In this document: one piece after another, positions 5,173 to 11,207 of the stretch
Layout: each line of letters starts with the position of its first letter
How positions within the stretch are numbered: position 1 is the first letter of the stretch
Notes under the pieces: generated by a model
What the model was told of the DNA's origin: nothing
Database searches by the model: none
The model's input: only the letters and a program-made list of their open reading frames with translations
From: Thermoplasmatota archaeon
GTDB lineage: Archaea > Thermoplasmatota > E2 > DHVEG-1
Direction: 5' to 3'
Assembly (NCBI GenBank): GCA_030605515.1
Contig: JAUWIE010000037.1
Span: forward strand, 1 to 11,207
DNA: 11,207 nt
Made by a program: the position numbers and the translations under genes

Positions 5173-7371
5173 TTAATCCATATAATACTCTGGTGGGTAA
5201 GGCTCTGGTTTTAAACCTTTTCGCTCTCTAACTTGTTTTACTATTTCACTTTGTAATTGTCTAGGAAGCGGTTCAAATCCAATGTTCTCAGTATTCCAAA
5301 GCACTCTACCACCAGTGGCAGATCGAATAGCTGATGCAAATCCAAACATATCTGCAACAGGTGCTTTAGCATCGATGTTTACTGAGTCACCCTCAGTTAG
5401 CATATCTCGTACTACAGCTCTTCGTTGATTAAGCTCACGAGATGCATCTCCCATGAGCTCCTGTGGAGTACTGATAAATACTTTCTGCATTGGTTCAAGA
5501 ATAATCGGATCAGAAATAGTAATTGAACCATAAATTGAGTTTCTAACCGCAGGAATTACCTGAGCTGGTCCTCGATGAATTGCATCTTCATGTAACTTGG
5601 CATCAACTAATTTGACCAGCAACCCTTGGCATGGTTCATTTGCAGTTGGCCCGTTTTTCATTACTTCATCAAATGCTTCTTTTATAAGTTCTCTGGTTTC
5701 AAAAAGATGTTGTATTCCTTTAGTGACATCTGTAGCAAGATTTAATCCATGTATGGCAAAGGCTCCTTTTGCAATTTCTTTACTCATTCCAAGATCCTGA
5801 AGTATTTTAAAAACTTCTTTTTTGTATTTCTTGACATTATTTGGTATCTCATTGTTATAAAGAGCCTTAACAATATTTTCAGGGAGTGGTTCAACTTCAA
5901 AATAGAAACGGTTATGTTTATTTGGTGATTTCCCTTCAAATTTATTCGGGCTTTTCTTTGCGACAGATTCACGGTAAACTACAATAGGTTCAGAACATAC
6001 AATGTCAACACCATATTCATTTTTTATCCTATATTCAGTAATTTCAAGATGAAGCTCTCCCATACCTGACATAAGGTTCTCACCGGTTTCCTGGTTGATA
6101 TCAACTTGTATACTGGGATCTGCTTTAGATACAGTATGTAGAACTTCAATTAGTTTAGGTAAATCCTTCATGTTTTTAGCTTCAATAGCGACTGTGACAA
6201 CCGGCTCAGATATATGTACAATTCGCTCAAAAGGTTCATCGTCTGGATCACTTGTGACTGTACTACCAGCAATTGCATCTTTTATACCTGTTGCAGCAAC
6301 AATGTTACCAGCACTTACATACTCAACAGGTATTTTATCTGCTCCGACCATAAGATTAGTCTGCTGTACACGATTCATCTTTGGCATACCTGCAACGTAA
6401 ACTTCCTGACCTCGTAAAATTTTACCACTATACATCCGTCCAACAGCTACTTCACCAGCATGAGGATCCATAATAATCTTAGTTACCATCAATGCAAGAG
6501 GTCCATTTTCTTTACATTCGATCATGCTTTTTCCAAGATTACTTTCTTGTTCACCTCTCCATATATGCGGTATTCTGTATTTCTGAGCTTCCTTCGGGGA
6601 AGGGAGATGATCTACGACCATATCTAGTAAAACCTCATGAATCGATGTTTTTTTCGCAAGTGTTTTCTGATCATTTTTATTACAGTAATCATAGATGTCC
6701 TTGAAGCTGAGTCCTGTTTTCTCCATATATGGTGCAGAGATAGCCCAGTTGTAATAAGCTGATCCAAATGCAACGCTGCCATCCTCAACTTTTACATTCC
6801 ATTTTCCTTTGAACTCATCTGGAATCAACTTATCCATTAGTTCATTAAACTTTGAAATTATTTTAATAAAACGCTGCTGCATCTCTTCAGGTGTTACACG
6901 TAGCTCATTGATTAACCTATCAACTTTGTTGATAAATAAAACTGGTTTAACTTTTTCACGGAGGGCTTGTCTTATTACAGTTTCTGTCTGAGGCATAGCA
7001 CCTTCAACAGCACAAACAAGCACGATACACCCATCAACAGCACGCATCGCACGTGTTACATCACCACCAAAGTCAACATGACCTGGTGTATCAAGTAAAT
7101 TAATTAAATATTCTTTTCCTTCAAAATTATGTACCATTGATGCAGAAGCTGTGTTAATGGTAATGCCTCGTGCTGATTCTTGTTCATCGAAATCAAGGAC
7201 AAGCTGCTTACCTGCAAGCTCCTCACTCATCATACCACAACCTGCAAGAAGATTATCCGATAATGTGGTTTTACCATGATCAATATGAGCAGCTATACCA
7301 ATGTTACGAATATAATCTAATTTATTCATTAAATTTTTTGCTTTTTTGATGTTATCTTCTTTCTTACCCAT
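5173..7371 (-). CDS. fusA: Translation elongation factor aEF-2 (GTPase)
   Basis: A 732-residue archaeal EF-2, full length for the family. It is the cytoplasmic GTPase that drives tRNA-mRNA translocation on the ribosome. From the chosen start, the GTP-binding motifs are AHIDHGKTT (about 28-36), switch I with RGITI (about 68-72), DTPGH (94-98) and NKVD (148-151). Domain IV carries LHEDAIHRGPAQVIPAVR; its second histidine (about 599) is the expected diphthamide site. The C-terminus (RKGLKPEPYPPEYY) is typical. The start is ATG at 7371, giving the family's usual MGKKEDNIKKA beginning and a minus-strand AGGGAG about 9 nt upstream. A TTG-initiated extension to 7401 is possible but not expected. It follows rps7 after 36 nt in the same operon. 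EF-1alpha, often next in archaea, is absent. Confidence 0.97.
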   Translation of the reverse strand: MGKKEDNIKKAKNLMNKLDYIRNIGIAAHIDHGKTTLSDNLLAGCGMMSEELAGKQLVLDFDEQESARGITINTASASMVHNFEGKEYLINLLDTPGHVDFGGDVTRAMRAVDGCIVLVCAVEGAMPQTETVIRQALREKVKPVLFINKVDRLINELRVTPEEMQQRFIKIISKFNELMDKLIPDEFKGKWNVKVEDGSVAFGSAYYNWAISAPYMEKTGLSFKDIYDYCNKNDQKTLAKKTSIHEVLLDMVVDHLPSPKEAQKYRIPHIWRGEQESNLGKSMIECKENGPLALMVTKIIMDPHAGEVAVGRMYSGKILRGQEVYVAGMPKMNRVQQTNLMVGADKIPVEYVSAGNIVAATGIKDAIAGSTVTSDPDDEPFERIVHISEPVVTVAIEAKNMKDLPKLIEVLHTVSKADPSIQVDINQETGENLMSGMGELHLEITEYRIKNEYGVDIVCSEPIVVYRESVAKKSPNKFEGKSPNKHNRFYFEVEPLPENIVKALYNNEIPNNVKKYKKEVFKILQDLGMSKEIAKGAFAIHGLNLATDVTKGIQHLFETRELIKEAFDEVMKNGPTANEPCQGLLVKLVDAKLHEDAIHRGPAQVIPAVRNSIYGSITISDPIILEPMQKVFISTPQELMGDASRELNQRRAVVRDMLTEGDSVNIDAKAPVADMFGFASAIRSATGGRVLWNTENIGFEPLPRQLQSEIVKQVRERKGLKPEPYPPEYYMD

Positions 7372-7407
7372 ACCAAACGACTCCCTAACAATATAAACCA
7401 AAAATTT

Positions 7408-8001
7408 TTATCTAGCTGATTTAGCAACACGTTCCACATCGTTTTTCTTAGCTACTGCGAAAGAAGCCACATCATTTTTTGAGGATTTAATTATTTCATC
7501 TGCTAAACAAAGTTCAATACTCTTTTTATTCTTATGACTTGAATTAACTGACCCTTTACAGATATTCCGAAGGGCGATATCTAATCGTCTCTGAGGAGCT
7601 GTATCGACTGCTTTTGGAACTGATATTCCTCCAAAACGCAATCTTGTTATCTCCTCTTTAGGAGCTGCATTCTGAAGAGCATGTACAAAAACCTGCATTG
7701 GATTAGACTTAGTTCTTTTCTCAATGATTTCAAAAGAAGATTTTACAACCTTATACGCTTTAATTTTTTTCCCAGTGTAATGCTCAGTTCTCATAATATT
7801 ATTGATCAACCGTTCAACTACTGACAATTTTGTTTTTCCAAACATTTTATTTGAATAAATCCCACCAAGATAAATATTACTAATATCAAGATTAATATAT
7901 CTCTCTAAACCTCTATCTTCTATTATTACACTTTTCATATCATATTTTGCAAGTACAGGAAAAAAAAGATTATCATCATGATCTATATTTTTCTTAGCCA
8001 T
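7408..8001 (-). CDS. rps7: Small ribosomal subunit protein uS7
   Basis: A 197-residue archaeal uS7, which binds the 3' major domain of 16S rRNA and organises the head of the small subunit near the E-site. Recognisable conserved pieces are KTKLSVVERLINNIMR, NPMQVFVHALQNAAPKEE, TRLRFGGISVPKAVD with APQRRLDIALRNI following, LCLADEI, and the archaeal C-terminus KNDVERVAKSAR. The length suits archaeal members, which have an N-terminal extension relative to bacteria. ATG at 8001 lies 2 nt after the rps12 stop codon, so translation is probably coupled. A weak GACGG within the end of rps12 is the only ribosome-binding-site candidate. Confidence 0.96.
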   Translation of the reverse strand: MAKKNIDHDDNLFFPVLAKYDMKSVIIEDRGLERYINLDISNIYLGGIYSNKMFGKTKLSVVERLINNIMRTEHYTGKKIKAYKVVKSSFEIIEKRTKSNPMQVFVHALQNAAPKEEITRLRFGGISVPKAVDTAPQRRLDIALRNICKGSVNSSHKNKKSIELCLADEIIKSSKNDVASFAVAKKNDVERVAKSAR

Positions 8002-8003
8002 AT

Positions 8004-8435
8004 CTACCGTCTCATTGCTTTCTCAATCTTACCTTTTATCATTTCTTGTAAACAAACATCATTAACTTTAATTACTTTAAAACGTACACCAGGAATATCT
8101 CCAAAACTACGTCCCATTCTTCCGCCAATTCCTTCTACCATTACTTCATCGTGCTCATCAATAAAACCTATAGCATTATCTCCAGGTGCAAACGCAGTGA
8201 TTTGCCGTCCATTTTTTATAAGCTGTACTTTTACGCATTTCCGAATAGCTGAGTTAGGCTGCTTTGCCTCAATTCCAACTTTCTCAATAACGATGCCTCT
8301 AGCTTGTGCAGTTCCCTCAAGCGGATCTGCTTTCTCTTTTAAATGCAGAACTCTTTTTTTATACAGCCTGTCGCTCCATCGCTGTTTTTTTCTGCTTTTT
8401 TTGAGTTTTCGCGCTGCGTTTATACCTTTGCCCAT
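8004..8435 (-). CDS. rps12: Small ribosomal subunit protein uS12
   Basis: A 143-residue archaeal/eukaryote-type uS12, a decoding-centre protein of the small subunit. The N-terminal MGKGINAARKLKKSRKKQRW is the usual basic archaeal tail. The decoding loop KQPNSAIRKC (58-67) and the second conserved loop GGRMGRSFGDIPGVRFKVIKV (104-124) are intact. The start ATG at 8435 has a minus-strand AGGTGA ribosome binding site 4-5 nt upstream. It is the first gene of the visible operon rps12-rps7-aEF-2 and has its own TATA box. NusA and L30e genes, often upstream in other archaea, are missing here. Confidence 0.97.
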   Translation of the reverse strand: MGKGINAARKLKKSRKKQRWSDRLYKKRVLHLKEKADPLEGTAQARGIVIEKVGIEAKQPNSAIRKCVKVQLIKNGRQITAFAPGDNAIGFIDEHDEVMVEGIGGRMGRSFGDIPGVRFKVIKVNDVCLQEMIKGKIEKAMRR

Positions 8436-8468
8436 GTTTCACCTATTAGATAAGAGTAAGCCCGTATA

Positions 8469-8511
8469 ACGCTTTTATTATTTAAATCCTATTCCTAACT
8501 ACGCTTTTATT
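8469..8511 (-). promoter_or_regulatory. Promoter of the rps12-rps7-aEF-2 operon, with 11-bp repeats
   Basis: On the minus strand ATTTAAATAA (8487-8478) is a good archaeal TATA box. Its centre near 8483 predicts a start near 8458 and a leader of about 23 nt containing the AGGTGA ribosome binding site. An 11-bp direct repeat, ACGCTTTTATT on the plus strand, occurs at 8469-8479 and 8501-8511. It has a 32-bp period, about three helical turns, and flanks the TATA box. It may be a regulatory site. Confidence 0.6.
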
Positions 8512-8538
8512 TTTTCAGATGAGAATGATGATTGTTGG

Positions 8539-8679
8539 TTATAAACGACTACATAATTTCTTAATTCTCAGATGATAAAAATAATTGGTAATTAATTCTT
8601 TTTTTTTGTTATTGTCATTATTTTTAGATTGTTCTTTTTTCTTTCTCCATTTCTTCATCCAATCTAGAAAGAAATACAT
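8539..8679 (-). CDS. Doubtful small ORF, lysine-rich, 46 residues
   Basis: From ATG at 8679 a 46-codon frame encodes MYFFLDWMKKWRKKKEQS, then an Asn/Lys-rich stretch, then a tail ending KKLCSRL. It has no clear ribosome binding site and the composition is low-complexity. It is in the same frame as the upstream small exported-protein gene, separated by its TAA stop (8724-8722) and a TAG a few codons on. The acidic residues DDTNSDED just before the ATG would also be in frame. It may be a small gene, a decayed extension of the upstream gene, or chance. The rest of the 8436-8721 gap holds only the operon promoter. Confidence 0.2.
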   Translation of the reverse strand: MYFFLDWMKKWRKKKEQSKNNDNNKKKELITNYFYHLRIKKLCSRL

Positions 8680-8721
8680 GTCTTCATCTGAATTTGTATC
8701 ATCCTATATAATACACGTCAA

Positions 8722-9030
8722 TTAAACAATTGGTCCAGGTCCAGGTCCAAAAAGCCAGACAGATATTAATAACCATATAAGAATAAGAGTTAATATAATT
8801 GAAGTTATAATATCTCCAGGTTTCCAATTTTGTACATATTTTGTTCTGAGATTTTGAAGTGATGATATTATTTGATCCTTATCTTTAGAATCTTTAAAAA
8901 AAGTTAATTTGTCTAATACTGTATTAAGATCGTTTTTTTCAAATTGTTGAGCTAATACTATACTACTTGTAGATGTTAGAATAATGAAGCAAATCGCAAA
9001 AACAATTGATGTAGTGAGAATTTTTTTCAT
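8722..9030 (-). CDS. Small exported protein with C-terminal membrane helix
   Basis: A 102-residue protein of unknown function. Residues 1-27 form a Sec signal peptide (MKKILTTSIVF ... SSIVLA, likely cut before QQ). Residues 28-70 are a soluble, charged, helical segment. Residues about 73-94 (DIITSIILTLILIWLLISVWLF) are a membrane helix. The tail GPGPGPIV is made by a repeated GGTCCA hexamer in the DNA (plus strand about 8732-8750 region). After cleavage the bulk would face outside with the tail inside or at the membrane. The ATG at 9030 has a minus-strand GGGGT 5 nt upstream. It is divergent from the amidotransferase-like gene, separated by 116 bp. No family was recognised. Confidence 0.7.
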   Translation of the reverse strand: MKKILTTSIVFAICFIILTSTSSIVLAQQFEKNDLNTVLDKLTFFKDSKDKDQIISSLQNLRTKYVQNWKPGDIITSIILTLILIWLLISVWLFGPGPGPIV

Positions 9031-9063
9031 TTCTACCCCTATAATTTATATATATTTTTTCTT

Positions 9064-9073
9064 TTATTTAAAT
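9064..9073 (-). promoter_or_regulatory. TATA box for the small exported protein gene
   Basis: Minus-strand ATTTAAATAA, the same ten bases as the TATA box of the rps12 operon. The predicted start near 9044 leaves about 14 nt of leader with GGGGT before the ATG at 9030. A second AT-rich candidate nearer the gene would place the start inside the coding region. Confidence 0.5.
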
Positions 9074-9103
9074 GTATCATTTTGATAAAACTTATACAAT
9101 AAG

Positions 9104-9112
9104 TTATATATA
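9104..9112 (+). promoter_or_regulatory. TATA box for the amidotransferase-like gene
   Basis: TTATATATA centred near 9108 predicts a transcript start around 9133, leaving a leader of about 12 nt with no real ribosome binding site. A small inverted repeat (CTTAT-ACA-ATAAG, 9091-9103) abuts it upstream and overlaps the place where TFB would bind. Confidence 0.5.
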
Positions 9113-9146
9113 CACCTCACTATAATTATTGATAGATTAAGAAAAT

Positions 9147-10544
9147 ATGAAATATAATAGAATAACTCTATTGAGTATTACTTGTCTTATGTTAACAAGC
9201 ATTTCACTATACCCTGTTATTGGACAAGCTAATAATTGGGATATATTTGAACAAAGCAGTGAGGATATTAATATAATAGATGTGGCTTTGTTTGATGATG
9301 GATTAAGTGTTATTTGGGGTAATGATTATTTCGAAAATCTTCTAGATAATAATAAATGTGGATTTGAATGGCAGAGTAATAACAGCTTTTATCAGTTTAA
9401 GGTTACTAGAGTTTATGATGAAGATATTTTCGATGGAACTATCGATGATTATGATGTGATTATTTTTGGTGCTGTTGATCAATATTTAAAACTAGGCTTA
9501 TGGAAAAGATATCAACCATTAAGGTTTAACCGCTGGGTAAATAACATTGCTGAATTCATTGAGGGCGGAGGAGGTTATATTGGTCATTGTGGAGGAGCTA
9601 ATTTAATTTGTGAATTGGAGAATAAACCTTATACTTTTATTGAAAAAATGATCGATCGTTCCGGATTTGGTATTATTGATACAAAAGCATATCAGAATAT
9701 TGTTATTTCTCCACTTGATCAATTAGATCCTAGACGATCTTCAGAGGATATCGGAGCTGTTGCTTATGTTGTTTATAACGGGATGAACACTGATGAGGAA
9801 TCTCAATGTGAAGGTGGGGTACCTCTTGATTTTGTTGTAAAAGATAGTACACATCCAATTCTAAAAGGTTATAAAAATGATACATTAAAGATTAGATGGG
9901 CAGGTGGTCCGGGATTGATACCAAGCTCTAATGCAGATGTGATTTTAAGCTACCCCACTGTTGAGATTTCTGAATCACACCCAATACATATCTGGGAATT
10001 TGTAGGTATCGGCAGAGGTGGATATCTTGGAAAATGGCTTGGTATTATGAAATCAATGATAACTTCATTCTTTGATAACATTGGACCAAGGAAAGAGTTA
10101 TCACTAAATAATCTTCCAGTCCTGAATGGCATATTTTTCAATGATGAATATCTTGAAGAAATATATACTAATGCCATCATTAATCCTAAACAAGAATATA
10201 AATTAAGTATCTTAGTGGAAGGTCTATGGAAAGCATCTGATTGGAAGAAGTCTGATAAAATAGTTCAAACAAATAGAAAAAACATGGCTGCGATAGTTAC
10301 TGAGACATATGGGGCTGGTCGAATTGTCATATCTGGTCCTCATCCAGAGGATCATATATGGGATGGAGGTAGAATTGTTGAAATGGAAGATACAGATAAC
10401 AATTCACTTTGGATTGCTCTTAATAAATGGGAAGGTATCCAGAATAAAAGTAATGATAATTGTTGGTTTCTAAGAAGAGAAGTTGCATGGGCTGCTGGTT
10501 TAAATGAAGAACAACTTCCACCAATTCCTAAAAATATTTGTTAA
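9147..10544 (+). CDS. Secreted class I glutamine-amidotransferase-like protein (BPL_N/ThuA-like)
   Basis: A 465-residue protein with a Sec signal peptide (1-27, ending YPVIGQA). Residues about 43-160 follow the GATase-like fold. They run through VALFDDGLSVIWG, DYDVIIFGAV and FNRWVNNIAEFIEGGGGYIGHCGGANL, where C148 sits in a nucleophile elbow. The end of the domain returns at 388-401, YGAGRIVISGPHPE, offering H399 and E401 as the rest of a Cys-His-Glu triad. This 'GxGRVxxSGPHPE' signature is like the domain called BPL_N (named from biotin-protein ligase N-termini). About 240 residues lie between, larger than in simple family members. The substrate is unknown; acting outside the cell, an amide- or peptide-modifying role is inference. 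The start is the first ATG and gives a clean signal peptide. It converges with the transglutaminase-like gene, with 19 bp between. Confidence 0.75.
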   Translation: MKYNRITLLSITCLMLTSISLYPVIGQANNWDIFEQSSEDINIIDVALFDDGLSVIWGNDYFENLLDNNKCGFEWQSNNSFYQFKVTRVYDEDIFDGTIDDYDVIIFGAVDQYLKLGLWKRYQPLRFNRWVNNIAEFIEGGGGYIGHCGGANLICELENKPYTFIEKMIDRSGFGIIDTKAYQNIVISPLDQLDPRRSSEDIGAVAYVVYNGMNTDEESQCEGGVPLDFVVKDSTHPILKGYKNDTLKIRWAGGPGLIPSSNADVILSYPTVEISESHPIHIWEFVGIGRGGYLGKWLGIMKSMITSFFDNIGPRKELSLNNLPVLNGIFFNDEYLEEIYTNAIINPKQEYKLSILVEGLWKASDWKKSDKIVQTNRKNMAAIVTETYGAGRIVISGPHPEDHIWDGGRIVEMEDTDNNSLWIALNKWEGIQNKSNDNCWFLRREVAWAAGLNEEQLPPIPKNIC

Positions 10545-10563
10545 CAAATTTTTAAGGTATTTA

Positions 10564-11207
10564 TTATTTATATGATCTAATAGAATTTTTATCAACGGAA
10601 AGTTCTTTTGATTCTATTTTGTAATAGTTTACAATTTCAACGAAAGCATCCATATCAATATTCATACCTGTTTCATATGATATTTTTGGTCCTGAGATAG
10701 AAGCATTCATGGATTCATTACTCCCATCATCCATAAACAATCTTAGATGACCAACGCTTTCTAATCCAAAATTCTGATTGACTTGGACACCCATATCTTT
10801 AGATGAACAAGCACATTCAACTGGTATCCAACCTGCTTTACCAATATTATTCCCAACAAAAACCTCAACCCATGCATGAGCAACAGCGTTAATAACTCCA
10901 TCGGATCCTTCAATTAGATATCCTCTTATGAATCGGGCAGGAATACCAATTGAACGACAAAAAGAGATATATAAAAATGAAAGATCATCACAATCACCAG
11001 TCTTATATTTGATAGTTGTACTAGCAGGTTGAACACTGTTATCTAGCAAATGAGTCTGATAATCAGTATTTTGTTTAAGCCAAATAAAAAGCTCCTTTGC
11101 AAGCAAAAAAGAATTTTCAGTATCCGTTTGATTTAAAATACTAAGAGAGATCAATCTAATTGATTGATCATCAGGGTCAATATAAACCGTGTTATCAACA
11201 ACTTGCT
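10564..11207 (-). CDS. Partial transglutaminase-like protein (N-terminus beyond the window)
   Basis: The minus-strand frame is open to the window edge; the first complete codon is at 11205. The TTG at 11154 is not a real start, because coding continues upstream as QVVDNTVYIDPDDQSIR. The visible 212 or so residues contain the transglutaminase-like core. These are TGDCDDLSFLYISFCRSIGIPARFIRGYL with the nucleophile Cys (codon about 10992-10990), AHAWVEVFVG with the His (about 10878-10876), and GWIPVECACSS where the third triad residue belongs. There the usual Asp is replaced by Glu. Proteins of this superfamily are mostly cysteine proteases or amide-transfer enzymes. A tail of about 80 residues (HLRLFMDDGSNESMN onward) follows. 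Location is uncertain since the N-terminus is missing. The stop is 19 bp from the end of the convergent amidotransferase-like gene. Confidence 0.85.
   Translation of the reverse strand, partial: QVVDNTVYIDPDDQSIRLISLSILNQTDTENSFLLAKELFIWLKQNTDYQTHLLDNSVQPASTTIKYKTGDCDDLSFLYISFCRSIGIPARFIRGYLIEGSDGVINAVAHAWVEVFVGNNIGKAGWIPVECACSSKDMGVQVNQNFGLESVGHLRLFMDDGSNESMNASISGPKISYETGMNIDMDAFVEIVNYYKIESKELSVDKNSIRSYK

Noticed and set aside
5597..6991. Several plus-strand open frames inside the aEF-2 gene.
   Set aside because: They are shadows of a highly conserved gene on the other strand, without ribosome binding sites or recognisable products.
7372..7401. N-terminal extension of aEF-2 from a TTG codon.
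   Set aside because: The family starts at MGKKEDN or similar, the ATG at 7371 has a ribosome binding site, and the extension would use a rare start.
8698..8724. Read-through or pyrrolysine decoding at the TAG following the small exported-protein gene.
   Set aside because: A TAA stop comes before the TAG in the same frame, so TAG decoding alone would not join the two frames.
11152..11154. TTG at 11154 as the start of the transglutaminase-like gene.
   Set aside because: The frame stays open with sensible residues to the window edge, so the real start lies outside.

Overview
The window looks like the chromosome of an AT-rich, uncultured archaeon, most likely of the Thermoplasmatota (Thermoplasmata or MBG-D-like; that rank is inference). 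The archaeal call rests on an aEF-2 with a diphthamide-type motif, archaeal-type uS12 and uS7 in the order rps12-rps7-fusA, TATA-box promoters, tandem winged-helix regulators, and Fn3-like surface repeats of the 'PSPxxGATG...LSWTGGDPDGD' kind. No tRNA, rRNA, CRISPR array or insertion sequence was recognised.

Layout. Positions 1-963 (minus) hold two tandem genes for secreted proteins with almost the same signal peptide. One is complete, with a cohesin-like domain followed by a double dockerin. The other is cut by the window edge. Positions 1255-2047 (minus) hold a small three-helix membrane protein followed 4 bp later by a tandem winged-helix regulator. Positions 2100-4610 (minus) encode a large membrane-anchored surface protein built from Fn3-like and other beta domains. 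A 121-codon orphan follows at 4740-5105. Positions 5173-8435 (minus) are a compact translation operon, rps12-rps7-aEF-2, lacking the NusA, L30e and EF-1alpha neighbours often found with it. Positions 8722-9030 (minus) encode a small exported protein with a C-terminal membrane helix. It is divergent from a secreted glutamine-amidotransferase-like protein (9147-10544, plus), which converges on a truncated transglutaminase-like gene (10564-11207, minus).

How the parts may work together. Most non-ribosomal genes encode exported or membrane proteins, so this is a cell-surface region wrapped around a housekeeping operon. The most informative non-coding signal is a 29-bp promoter block, with two mismatches, upstream of both the cohesin-dockerin gene (1006-1034) and the Fn3 surface gene (4664-4692). 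It ends in a TATA box, which suggests that the two surface genes are co-regulated. The membrane protein/winged-helix pair lying between them is a natural, unproven candidate regulator. A cohesin and a dockerin in one polypeptide, with a tandem paralogue, raises the possibility of self-assembling or cross-docking surface proteins in an archaeon.
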